A stretch of DNA of 52,849 bases, from positions 1 to 52,849 of the forward strand of contig JASJCB010000084.1 of the NCBI GenBank assembly GCA_030066195.1, read 5' to 3'. The position numbers and the translations under genes are program-made. Of the stretch, positions 33,806-42,333 are shown piece after piece. The notes below the pieces were generated by a model. The model did not search any database and had not been told where the DNA came from. It worked only from the letters and a program-made list of their open reading frames with translations. How positions within the stretch are numbered: the stretch's first letter is position 1; every line of letters begins with the position of its first letter. This DNA comes from Acidobacteriota bacterium (GTDB lineage: Bacteria; Acidobacteriota; Holophagae; Acanthopleuribacterales; Acanthopleuribacteraceae).

Positions 33806-35158
33806 ATGAAAAAACTGCTCTGGTTGATCCTATTGCTCGGCGCTCCGGTCGCTGCCGGCGAAGACACCGATAAGTTGGCCAATATCAAGGTGTACCAATC
33901 CGAGCGCTTGCGCATCATCTTCGAGCGTGGGTTCCAGGAGCACATCATTCCGTTGGCCGATGCAGTCGAAGCCTATCTGGCGGAAATGGAATCCCGTTGG
34001 TCGGTCATTCTACCCGAAGAGAAAATCAGGATAACCCTGGGCCTGGGCGATGCCGCGACCATCGGTCACGCCCATCTGCCCGGCGGGCCCTCCTGGCTTT
34101 CCGCCGGGTACGATCGCGAGTACCGGCGCATCGAAATCGGCATCGAGCGATTGGGCGATTACCGTCAGGAGCCGGTTCTGCGCGAATTGCGCCATCAGTT
34201 GGTTCATTATCTGCTCAATCTGAAGCGGCAGTATCATCTGCCCTTGTTCCTGGAAGAGGGTCTGGCCGATTACTACGCGGGCACCAAGGGCGCCGACCGC
34301 TTCGGCGTCATCCTGGCTTTTGCCCGTAACGAAAGCCTGATCCCATGGTTGGCGGAAGAGAGCGAAATCACCTCCCGCTCCCAACGGCGCACCTACGCCG
34401 CCGTCGGCCGTCTTTTTGTAACCTGGCTTTGGGACCAGAAGCCGGGGAGTGAATTGAAGTTTCTGCAAACTTACCTGAGAGGTAATACACAGAGCTATGC
34501 CTTCAAGGCCGCGGATCTGCCGCCCATGACCGAACTGGTCACCGCCTTCGAAGCGGAGGTCCGACCCAAAAACAAGCTGTATCACCTGTTCCTTACCCGC
34601 GACTTCTGGATCATTCTGGTCGGTCTCATCATCCTGATCTATATGCTGCGCCGGGTGATTCGGGCCTGGCAGGTATCGCGAATGGAGTTCAAGACCATCG
34701 GGCCCATGGTCGAATTACCCGACCCGGCGCTCTTTACCGGTCCGGCGTTCGAACCCACCATGCCCGAGGAGGAGCCCGACCCGGCGTTGCGCGAGGCGCC
34801 GGAGCCTCCGGTCGAAACACCGACCGTGCCGCCGCGCCCGCATGCGGAACCCACCTGGGCGGTCGAACCGGCCATGCCCGGGTCGAACCCCTTTGCCGAA
34901 CTGGAAGACAGCGACATGGACCATATCTTCGCGAACCTGGATACCCCGCTGCCCAACACTCCCGCCGCGGGTCAAACAGGACCCGAGGACGCGCCCAATC
35001 CTTTCGCGGACATCGACGATGAGCTGGAAGATGTCTTCTCCCAAATGGCGCCGGTTGAATCGGCGGTGCGCAACCCCATGGATCATGCCCCGGAAAAGGA
35101 AGCGGACGAAAACGAGGACGAGGTAGACCGCATCTTCGGCGGTTGGGACGTTGGTTGA
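33806..35158 (+). CDS. membrane-anchored peptidase-MA-like protein with altered zinc motif
   Basis: 450 residues from the ATG at 33806 (GGGAG before it). Residues 1-17 are a signal peptide. Residues 25-260 resemble the gluzincin-like peptidase MA fold, but the zinc site reads H130-Q-L-V-H134 followed by the LPLFLEEGLADYYAG segment. The catalytic Glu of HExxH is replaced by Gln, so it is probably not a working protease. One membrane helix (267-283) leads to an acidic, Pro-rich tail of about 165 residues, expected in the cytoplasm. The tail has three similar motifs ending in IF/VF (near 371-375, 407-411 and 439-444) and two NPFA(E/D) boxes. coaD and the tol genes follow. Confidence 0.7.
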   Translation: MKKLLWLILLLGAPVAAGEDTDKLANIKVYQSERLRIIFERGFQEHIIPLADAVEAYLAEMESRWSVILPEEKIRITLGLGDAATIGHAHLPGGPSWLSAGYDREYRRIEIGIERLGDYRQEPVLRELRHQLVHYLLNLKRQYHLPLFLEEGLADYYAGTKGADRFGVILAFARNESLIPWLAEESEITSRSQRRTYAAVGRLFVTWLWDQKPGSELKFLQTYLRGNTQSYAFKAADLPPMTELVTAFEAEVRPKNKLYHLFLTRDFWIILVGLIILIYMLRRVIRAWQVSRMEFKTIGPMVELPDPALFTGPAFEPTMPEEEPDPALREAPEPPVETPTVPPRPHAEPTWAVEPAMPGSNPFAELEDSDMDHIFANLDTPLPNTPAAGQTGPEDAPNPFADIDDELEDVFSQMAPVESAVRNPMDHAPEKEADENEDEVDRIFGGWDVG

Positions 35159-35276
35159 AGCTTGCAAGAGTACTCATTCGGCAAACCGATGCCGCTCAGG
35201 ATTCTGCCGGCATGAAAGCTGATTCATGCTAAGATTCCAAAATCGTTGAACTCTTCACGGCGGTGAGGTAGACCCC

Positions 35277-35762
35277 ATGACATTGGCACTTTTCCCAGGC
35301 TCCTTCGATCCGATCACCAACGGCCATATAGACTTGATCGAACGCGGGCTCAAGATATTCGATCGAATCACCGTGGCGGTCCTGGTCAATATTTCCAAGA
35401 AACCCCTGTTCAGTAAGGACGAACGCCTGGCTTTGATTCGCGAGCTCTTTCCTTCCGACCGTGTGGCCATCAAAACCTTCTCCGGCCTGCTGGTCGACTT
35501 TGCCCACCAGGAGAACGCCAAGGTCATCATCCGCGGCCTGCGCGCCGTCTCCGATTTCGAGTACGAATTACAAATGGCCATGATGAACCGCGAACTGGCC
35601 GACGACCTGGAAACCGTGTTCATGATGCCTCGCGATATTTATAGTTACATCAGCAGTCGCCTGGTCAAAGAGGTTGCCGCGCTGGGCGGGGATATTTCCA
35701 ACCTGGTGCCGCCCGCCATCCAAGTCGCCCTGCTAAAGAAATTTCAAACGAAATCCGAGTAA
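35277..35762 (+). CDS. coaD: phosphopantetheine adenylyltransferase
   Basis: 161 residues, the normal PPAT length. Transfers AMP from ATP to 4'-phosphopantetheine, the fourth step of coenzyme A synthesis. The nucleotidyltransferase motif is GSFDPITNGHIDLI (the T/HxGH site). IIRGLRAVSDFEYELQMAMMNR and YSYISSRLVKEVA match the substrate-binding segments. It is cytosolic and hexameric in the family. Confidence 0.96.
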   Translation: MTLALFPGSFDPITNGHIDLIERGLKIFDRITVAVLVNISKKPLFSKDERLALIRELFPSDRVAIKTFSGLLVDFAHQENAKVIIRGLRAVSDFEYELQMAMMNRELADDLETVFMMPRDIYSYISSRLVKEVAALGGDISNLVPPAIQVALLKKFQTKSE

Positions 35763-35815
35763 TGTCCGTCTTACCATACAGGCGGTATCTCTATGTTCAC
35801 GTGGGAGATTGAAGA

Positions 35816-36484
35816 TTGAATTATTTTGATGCCATCATGCAGGCGAGTATCGTCAACAAGTTCATTTTGCTCGTTCTGCTCGTCTTTTCGGTGACCACCT
35901 GGATCCTCATCGTTCAGAAGCGCCTGCTCTTGCGCAAAACCGGGTTGGACACCGCGCATTTTCTGGCTACTTTTCGCAACTCGGCCCGCTTCTCCGAAAT
36001 TAAAAACGTCACCAATAACTTTCCTTTCAGTCCGCAGGTCGGTCTCTTCCTGGCCGGATTCTCCGAACTTAACTTCCAATTGAGGCATCAGAAGACCACG
36101 GCCGGCAACCAACCAAAGGTGCGCAGCCTGGAATCCATCCACCGCGTTTTACAGCGGGCCAGCTTCGTCGAGGTGGCCAAGCTGGAGAAGAACCTCAACC
36201 AGTTGGCGACGGTAGCCGCCGTGGCGCCCTTCGTGGGCCTGCTGGGAACCGTTTGGGGCATCATTGAAGCCTTTGCCCAGATCGGTCAACAGAAATCGGT
36301 CTCGCTGACCGTGGTGGCGCCCGGTATCGCCGAGGCGCTCATCGCTACCGCCTTCGGCCTGTTTGCCGCCATCCCCGCCGTTATGGGTTATAACTACTTT
36401 GTCAACAAGGTGCGCGGCGTGGCCGCCGAAATGGAAGACTTCTGCCTGGAGTTTCTGGGCATCGTCGAGAAGAACTTTACCTGA
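35816..36484 (+). CDS. tolQ: TolQ/ExbB-family proton channel subunit
   Basis: 222 residues from a TTG at 35816 with GGGAG eight bases before it; an ATG seven codons later is the alternative. Three membrane helices: about 18-35, and the pair around APFVGLLGTVWGIIEAF and IATAFGLFAAIPAVMGYN. Together with TolR it forms the inner-membrane motor that energises Tol-Pal or TonB. The tolB gene downstream favours the Tol assignment. Confidence 0.9.
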   Translation: MNYFDAIMQASIVNKFILLVLLVFSVTTWILIVQKRLLLRKTGLDTAHFLATFRNSARFSEIKNVTNNFPFSPQVGLFLAGFSELNFQLRHQKTTAGNQPKVRSLESIHRVLQRASFVEVAKLEKNLNQLATVAAVAPFVGLLGTVWGIIEAFAQIGQQKSVSLTVVAPGIAEALIATAFGLFAAIPAVMGYNYFVNKVRGVAAEMEDFCLEFLGIVEKNFT

Positions 36485-36496
36485 GGGAGGTTTCCC

Positions 36497-36913
36497 GTGG
36501 CATTCTCAACCAATCAGCAAGGTCCCAGCACCAGCCTGAGCGAGATCAACGTGACCCCCCTGGTCGACGTCATGCTGGTTCTACTCATCATCTTCATGAT
36601 CTCGGCGCCGCTCATGCAAACCGGCGTTACCCTGGAACTGCCCCTGGGCAACGAGAATTTGAAGCAACGCGAGGACTTCATCCTGCTCTCCATCAATGCC
36701 GAGGGCAAGCATTTCCTGAACGACGATTACCTGCAACCCGAGGTCATCTTGGAGAAGGTCAAGGCCAAGATCGCCGTGTCGCCCGACAAGACCGTCTACC
36801 TGCGCGGCGACCAGGGCCTGACCTACGGCACCGTAATGAGCCTGGTCAACCAACTCAAGGAAGCCGGCATCGAAGAGATCAGCCTGGTGACCGAACCCCC
36901 GAAGCAATCCTGA
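36497..36913 (+). CDS. tolR: TolR/ExbD-family motor subunit
   Basis: 138 residues from a GTG with GGGAGG before it. An N-terminal NVTPLVDVMLVLLIIFMI helix contains the essential membrane Asp (in VDVML), followed by a small periplasmic domain with YLRGDQGLTYGTVMSLV. It uses proton flow through TolQ to move the periplasm-spanning partner encoded next. Confidence 0.92.
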   Translation: MAFSTNQQGPSTSLSEINVTPLVDVMLVLLIIFMISAPLMQTGVTLELPLGNENLKQREDFILLSINAEGKHFLNDDYLQPEVILEKVKAKIAVSPDKTVYLRGDQGLTYGTVMSLVNQLKEAGIEEISLVTEPPKQS

Positions 36914-36923
36914 CGAGGTCCGC

Positions 36924-37754
36924 GTGAGTCCCTACGACCATTACGCCCAGATGCAGAAAATGGCCTCATACGGCCGCCGAACCGGCATTATCGTGTCCCT
37001 CCTGGTCCACGCGCTGGCCCTGTTCGGTCTGGTCTGGATGGGTATGGCCGGGGAACCCAAAAAGGACGATTTCGGCAGGGCGGTCCAGGTCAAGCTGGGC
37101 GGACCGCGCAACCTGAACACCGGCGGCAGAAAATCGCGGGCGGCCACGGCCGGCGTCACCAAACCCCAAGCCAGGGCCCAACAAAAAAAGCAAACGGCGA
37201 CACCACCGCCGCCGCCGAAAAAGAAACAACGCCGAACCAAACCTCAAGCGAAAGAGGTCGCCATCGGCACCAAGAACAAACGCCGTCCTCCCAAAAAGCA
37301 GCCGCCGCCCACGCCGGTCGCCGAAACCAGCCGCTCCGGCAGCACCTACAATACCGCGCCTACAGCGCCGTCCGATGTCAGGAGCAACCGGGCGCGCGGT
37401 AATGTTCGCGAGGGCACCGGCACGGGCGTGGTGGCCGAGATCGGCGACGGCAGCGAAGTCACCAACGTGGAAGAATTGCAGTTCCGTACCTACCTGGCCG
37501 CGATTGCCGCCGCGGTAGAAGCCCGCTGGAACGGCACCAGTCCCATGGTCGGCATCACCAGGATCGAGTTCACCATTCACCGCGACGGCAGTGTGACCGA
37601 TGTCAAGATCGCCGACACCTCCGGTTACCCCTTCCTGGACAAACAGGCCCGTCGCGCCGTCATGGGCCTGGATCTGCCGCCGCTTCCCCAGGGTTACGAG
37701 GGCGATACCTTGCTAATGGCCTTGAAATTTCATTACGGTGAAGAAAAACAATAA
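36924..37754 (+). CDS. TonB/TolA-type periplasm-spanning protein
   Basis: 276 residues from a GTG. One N-terminal membrane helix (about 22-42), a basic, Pro-rich linker (PPPPPKKKQRR region, about 60-145) and a C-terminal TonB-like domain (about 185-274) with TRIEFTIHRDGSVTDVKIADTSGYPFLDKQA. By position between tolR and tolB it fills the TolA role, although the C-terminal domain scores by eye as TonB_C. It transmits motor energy to outer-membrane partners. Confidence 0.82.
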   Translation: MSPYDHYAQMQKMASYGRRTGIIVSLLVHALALFGLVWMGMAGEPKKDDFGRAVQVKLGGPRNLNTGGRKSRAATAGVTKPQARAQQKKQTATPPPPPKKKQRRTKPQAKEVAIGTKNKRRPPKKQPPPTPVAETSRSGSTYNTAPTAPSDVRSNRARGNVREGTGTGVVAEIGDGSEVTNVEELQFRTYLAAIAAAVEARWNGTSPMVGITRIEFTIHRDGSVTDVKIADTSGYPFLDKQARRAVMGLDLPPLPQGYEGDTLLMALKFHYGEEKQ

Positions 37755-37774
37755 TAGATGTTAGGAGCACTTAC

Positions 37775-39097
37775 ATGAAATGGTTTGCATACATGCTTGT
37801 TTTGGGATGCCTTTGGCTGCCCGCGCAGGACAGACCCGTTGAATTGGATATTTATTCGGGCCAACCCGTAAGGCTGTACAACATCGCCGTGCCCGACTTC
37901 AAGTCGATGCCGGGCGCCGAGGACTATCGCGATGCCGTCCGTGTCATCAACGAGGTGGTGCGCGCCGACCTGCGCAATTCGGGCATGTTCCGCGTACTGG
38001 GCAAGGATCGTCTCAACCTCATTCGCAGTCCGCACGACGGCCCGCTGATCTTTGAAGACTGGGGCAGTATCGAAGCCGCGCACCTGGCCGTGGGTCGCGT
38101 GCTTCGGGAAGGCGACCAGATGAAGGTGGAGATCCGGCTCTTCGAAATTGCCTCCAAGCAAGCCATCCTGGCCAAAGCGGTCACCGGCAAGCCCAAGCTG
38201 GCTCGCAAGATCGCCCACACGGTCTCCGACTACATCCTGACCCACCTGTTCAACAGTAAGTTCGCGACCAGTAAGATCGTCTACACCAAACGCAGGCGCA
38301 GTACCGTAGACCCCAGCCGCACCCTGGACGAGCTCTACATTATGGACTACGACGGCTATAACGAGCTGCCCATTACCCGCGGCGGTTTGGTCTTCTCGCC
38401 CGACGCCAAACGCGTGGGCCGCGATATCATGCTGATCTACGGCGCCTTCCAAAACGCCTTCACCATGAACGCCACCTACACCCTCCAGTTGAAACCCAGC
38501 CTGGCCAGTCGTCCGCGCCCCCTGCTGGAAGACCCGAGCCGACGCGCCCAGTCGCCGTCCATCTCGCCCGACGGCAGAAAGGTTGCCTTCTCCATCGCCA
38601 AGGACGGCAACAGCGACATCTGGGTCATGAACCTGGACGGCTCCGACGCGGTGCAATTGACCCGACACCCGGGCATCGACACCAACCCCAGTTGGGCGCC
38701 GGGCGGACGTTCCCTGCTGTTCACCAGCGATCGTACCGGCACGCCGCAAATCTACCGCATGGACGCCGACGGCCTCAACCGTGTGCTGATCACCACCCAG
38801 AACTCGTTCAACGACAGCGCCAAGTGGAACCCCCGCTACGACTACATGGCCTACGTGAGCCGCTTCGAAAACGACTTCGACATCTTCATCATGAACCTGC
38901 AAACCCGCGAGAACTACCGGGTCACCGAGAAGTCGGGCAGTAACGAAGAGCCGCACTGGTCGCCGGACGGGGAACAGCTGTGCTTCACCTCAAACCGTTC
39001 GGGTACCTGGCAGATCTACGCCATCAACCGCAACGGCACCAACCTGCGGCGGATAACCAGCACGGGCAACAACCGCGAACCGGTCTGGATTGAATAA
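37775..39097 (+). CDS. tolB: Tol-Pal system protein TolB
   Basis: 440 residues. Signal peptide at 1-18, an N-terminal alpha/beta domain (about 30-150, IAVPDFKS to LARKIAHTVSDYIL) and a beta-propeller of PD40 repeats (SPSISPDGRKVAFSIAKDGN, NPSWAPGGRSLLFTSDRTGTPQIYRM and similar). It is periplasmic and links TolA to Pal and the outer membrane during division. No pal or ybgF gene follows in the window. Confidence 0.93.
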   Translation: MKWFAYMLVLGCLWLPAQDRPVELDIYSGQPVRLYNIAVPDFKSMPGAEDYRDAVRVINEVVRADLRNSGMFRVLGKDRLNLIRSPHDGPLIFEDWGSIEAAHLAVGRVLREGDQMKVEIRLFEIASKQAILAKAVTGKPKLARKIAHTVSDYILTHLFNSKFATSKIVYTKRRRSTVDPSRTLDELYIMDYDGYNELPITRGGLVFSPDAKRVGRDIMLIYGAFQNAFTMNATYTLQLKPSLASRPRPLLEDPSRRAQSPSISPDGRKVAFSIAKDGNSDIWVMNLDGSDAVQLTRHPGIDTNPSWAPGGRSLLFTSDRTGTPQIYRMDADGLNRVLITTQNSFNDSAKWNPRYDYMAYVSRFENDFDIFIMNLQTRENYRVTEKSGSNEEPHWSPDGEQLCFTSNRSGTWQIYAINRNGTNLRRITSTGNNREPVWIE

Positions 39098-39247
39098 CGG
39101 CCCTCGGGCCCTGGTCAACGATCATCGGAAACAAATAGGCAATGCTACTTTTGATGCGTAGGTCCATCTGTATCCACGCGTTGTAATCGCCGACCACCGG
39201 TCTTCCCTGTGTTATCCTAAACACGACAGGTTGTTAGGAGCAAACTC

Positions 39248-40930
39248 ATGGGTCTCAGGCTTCCGATCGGCATCGACGATTTCCAAAGGGTGATCGAGGA
39301 CGGTTACTACTATGTAGACAAAAGTATGTTCATTGCCGAGGTTTTGGAAACATCCGCGCTCGTGCAGTTGATTACCCGGCCCAGGCGCTTCGGCAAGACT
39401 ATCAACATGTCCATGCTGCACGCCTTCTTCGATGAGCGGCAGCCCGACAATGCCGCACTCTTTGAAGGGCTGGCCATTCAGAAAAGTCCCTGGTTCGATC
39501 GCCTGGGGCGCTACCCTGTCATTTTTCTTACATTTAAGGATCTTAAGGCCGACACATTCGACGATTTCCTCGATCTCTTTCGCAACATGATGGCCAAAGC
39601 TTTCCGTGACAGGAAGTACCTGATGGAGGACCTGGACGAATTCGATGCGGAGGACTTTAGGAAAATCGCCAAAAAGCAAGGTAATCCAGCCGACCTGAAG
39701 GATTCACTGACCCTGCTGATGGAATTTCTGGCCGCGCACCACCAAGGTAAGGTCATCCTGCTGATCGACGAATACGACTCGCCCATCCATACGGGATACG
39801 CCGGCGGATATTATCGGGAAATCGCGGGGTTCATGCGGGGTCTCCTGGGGAAGGCCCTGAAAGGCAACAAAATTCTGGAGAAGGCCGTGCTGACCGGTAT
39901 CTTACGGGTGGCGCGCGAATCTATTTTTTCCGACCTGAACCATGTCGATGTGTTCACCTTGCTCAGTCTCCCCTTTTCCGATAAATTCGGCTTCACGGAG
40001 GCTGAAACGGAAAACCTGTTGCATCAGGCCGGCCTTGGTGAGAAGGCCGTAGCGGTGCAAAACTGGTACAACGGCTATCTGGCCGGAGAGACTACCATTT
40101 ACAACCCCTGGTCCATTCTCAATTACATCGATAAGTCGAAAGAAGGCTTGCGCCCCCACTGGGTCAACACCAGTTCAAACGACCTGATTAAAAAGCAACT
40201 GATCGGCGCCGCGCCCGAGGTATTGGACGATTTGCAAGCCCTGTTGAAAGGGGAAACAGTAAAGACCATGGTTCATCAACACACCGTGTTCGAGGACCTG
40301 AACCGAAACACGGAAACGCTGTGGTCGTTCTTCCTATTCTGCGGTTACCTGAAAGTGACGGAAAAGATACGCAAAGACAATCGTGAATTCTATCGTTTAG
40401 CCGTGCCCAACACCGAAGTAGAACTGTTATTCCAAGACATTGTTGCCAGTTGGCTGCATCGCGATATCGGACCCACCAAGGTGAGCCGCTATCTGGAAAG
40501 CCTGATCAACGGTGACATGCCGACCTTCGGGCAATTTTTACAGGAAACGGTGCGCTCGGTGCTGAGTTACTACGATACCGCCAAGCCGAACCCGGAAAGG
40601 GTGTACCACGCCTTTGTTTTGGGCCTGCTGGTCCACCTGCGCGACCGCTACGAGGTAACGTCTAACCGGGAAGCGGGTCACGGCCGCTATGATGTCATCA
40701 TGCGCCCCCGAAACCCGAAAGAGCGCGGCGTGATCTTTGAATTCAAAATCGCCGAAAGCGCGGATCAGATGGAAGACGCCCTACAAGAGGCTCTGGATCA
40801 AATCGAAACCCGGCAATACGGCGCGGAACTGGAAGCGGCCGGGGTCACGCTCCGCTCGGAAATCGCGGTAGCCTTCTGCGGCAAGGAAGTTCGCCTACGC
40901 GGGCGAGAGATCGATGCCGGGAACCTATAA
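39248..40930 (+). CDS. AAA-ATPase-like protein with PD-(D/E)XK C-terminal domain
   Basis: 560 residues. The N-terminal part (LPIGIDDFQRVIEDGYYYVDKSMFI, then LITRPRRFGKTINMSML) is the AAA-ATPase-like family (PF09820) with a Walker A variant RRFGKT and Walker B-like VILLIDEYDSPIH. The end (about 455-560) is a PDDEXK_9 nuclease-like domain (HGRYDVIMRPRNPKERGVIFEFKIA). Such proteins come in many paralogues in Bacteroidetes and other phyla, and their role is not settled; links to defence or mobile DNA have been suggested. TTAGGAG precedes the ATG. It stands alone between tolB and a convergent gene. Confidence 0.88.
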   Translation: MGLRLPIGIDDFQRVIEDGYYYVDKSMFIAEVLETSALVQLITRPRRFGKTINMSMLHAFFDERQPDNAALFEGLAIQKSPWFDRLGRYPVIFLTFKDLKADTFDDFLDLFRNMMAKAFRDRKYLMEDLDEFDAEDFRKIAKKQGNPADLKDSLTLLMEFLAAHHQGKVILLIDEYDSPIHTGYAGGYYREIAGFMRGLLGKALKGNKILEKAVLTGILRVARESIFSDLNHVDVFTLLSLPFSDKFGFTEAETENLLHQAGLGEKAVAVQNWYNGYLAGETTIYNPWSILNYIDKSKEGLRPHWVNTSSNDLIKKQLIGAAPEVLDDLQALLKGETVKTMVHQHTVFEDLNRNTETLWSFFLFCGYLKVTEKIRKDNREFYRLAVPNTEVELLFQDIVASWLHRDIGPTKVSRYLESLINGDMPTFGQFLQETVRSVLSYYDTAKPNPERVYHAFVLGLLVHLRDRYEVTSNREAGHGRYDVIMRPRNPKERGVIFEFKIAESADQMEDALQEALDQIETRQYGAELEAAGVTLRSEIAVAFCGKEVRLRGREIDAGNL

Positions 40931-40991
40931 ACTACAATTGATGCTCCGCGCCCGCGTCCAGGGAAAAAGAGTGATCGTGTGACCGCGGTTT

Positions 40992-41954
40992 TCACTCCAT
41001 CTGAAACAAGCGCTTGAGGAAGCGGTGGGGGTACGGATGCTGCTTTCCATCTGAGAAGGTGTGGTGGAGCCAGGCCGCTTCGCCGTTGATCTCCAGCACA
41101 ACCGCGTGGTTCGCGGGCGGGGCCGTATGGTCTGTTGTCAGGACATCTACCGAGTAGAAGGTCAAGCCCAGTCGATCCGCGATTGCCTTCGTCCAAAGGC
41201 CGTAATCCGGGTGCATGGTGTCGGTAATATCGACGGCGCGCGCTCCTTGCGACATGTTGGCGATGGTTTTCAATTGAATCGTTCGGCCGTGCTCGATCAC
41301 ATCCGTCATGACCACCCCCTGACGGGATATCAACTGATCGACTTGTTCATCCAAGGTGATGTCGTTCTCGGGATTATCGCGCCTGACCCGGACCAGTTCC
41401 TTTTCAATCAATTGGGCCAGTGTCGCGGCGCCGTCCCCGGTGACTTGGGCGGGAATCCGGCGGCACACGGCCTCGGGCCGGCCGTCGATCACGTGGATGC
41501 GCAGATCATCACCGTCAACCTGTTGCTCGACCAAGACACTCTCGTAGTTCTCCAGAACTGTCTCCGCATGCCGCAAAACCGTATCCAAGTCGGTAATATT
41601 CATCAAAATAGAATCGCCCTCGGCCGCATCCAGCGGCTTGCAAACGACCGGGCTGTAATCTTCCATCAAGGACGCGACGGCCGGGCGCATCGCATCGACC
41701 CTGTCGAAAACCATGCCCTCGGGCACGGGAATGCCCAATTCCTTCAACATTTGCTTCGTCGCATATTTGTTCCGGGCGATCATGTAGGCATGATGGCTCA
41801 GGTCCGAGAATCCGAGTCCCTCGTTGCAAATCAATTCCGTGCGACCGCCCCAAGTCAAACGCAAGGCATCCATATGCCAGGTTTCCTGTAAGTCGGTCAC
41901 CGTAATGCCTAATTCGCGCGCCGCTTCCATGATTCTGCGTTTGTGAATACTCAT
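40992..41954 (-). CDS. ATP-grasp ligase, GshF/cyanophycin-synthetase-like
   Basis: 320 residues. A short N-terminal part is followed by an ATP-grasp fold: RNKYATKQMLKELGIPVPEG, VVCKPLDAAEGDSI, VEQQVDGDDLRIHVIDGRPEAVCRRIPAQVTGDG and a metal-binding end VLEINGEAAW. This layout resembles the ATP-grasp part of GshF-type glutathione synthetases and cyanophycin synthetase, which add an amino acid to an acyl phosphate. The substrate is unknown, and no Mur-ligase domain is attached. GGGAG precedes the ATG. Confidence 0.8.
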   Translation of the reverse strand: MSIHKRRIMEAARELGITVTDLQETWHMDALRLTWGGRTELICNEGLGFSDLSHHAYMIARNKYATKQMLKELGIPVPEGMVFDRVDAMRPAVASLMEDYSPVVCKPLDAAEGDSILMNITDLDTVLRHAETVLENYESVLVEQQVDGDDLRIHVIDGRPEAVCRRIPAQVTGDGAATLAQLIEKELVRVRRDNPENDITLDEQVDQLISRQGVVMTDVIEHGRTIQLKTIANMSQGARAVDITDTMHPDYGLWTKAIADRLGLTFYSVDVLTTDHTAPPANHAVVLEINGEAAWLHHTFSDGKQHPYPHRFLKRLFQME

Positions 41955-42333
41955 TTAAAACTCCCGACAGTGACTTACCGAAAAAAGGTTGAGAGATTGG
42001 AAAGCGGGATTGTAACACGGCAGGGCAGAATGCGGAAATAATTGTCGGGATTGGCATCTGATACCCGATTGTCCCCGGGAACAATCGAGTATCAGACGCT
42101 TGAACCCCGGACTCGAGATGAAACGGAAACCGCTTTAGGGATCGGAATGAATCGACATCCGGCATTGTTTCCAGCTACAGTGTCGGGTTTCCTCGTATTG
42201 GGGTGCTTACCCCCCTGGGAAAACTGCCGATTTTCCGTCGATCCTCCCAAAAGTTTCCAATCGGGTTGCCGATGCCATAGTTGATCGATTGTCTCCGAGA
42301 TGTGGTACTCCGGCTTGATCAAGGCAGGTTACA
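41955..42333. other. intergenic region before the chemoreceptor gene
   Basis: 379 bp without a gene. The main structure is the long hairpin at 42058-42095. No convincing promoter was found. Confidence 0.5.
42058..42095. other. long hairpin upstream of the chemoreceptor gene
   Basis: CTGATACCCGATTGT (42058-42072) pairs with ACAATCGAGTATCAG (42081-42095): 15 positions with one mismatch, 8-base CCCCGGGA loop. Pairing can extend four more positions with one further mismatch. No T run follows. It lies 239 bp before the gene. Confidence 0.55.
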
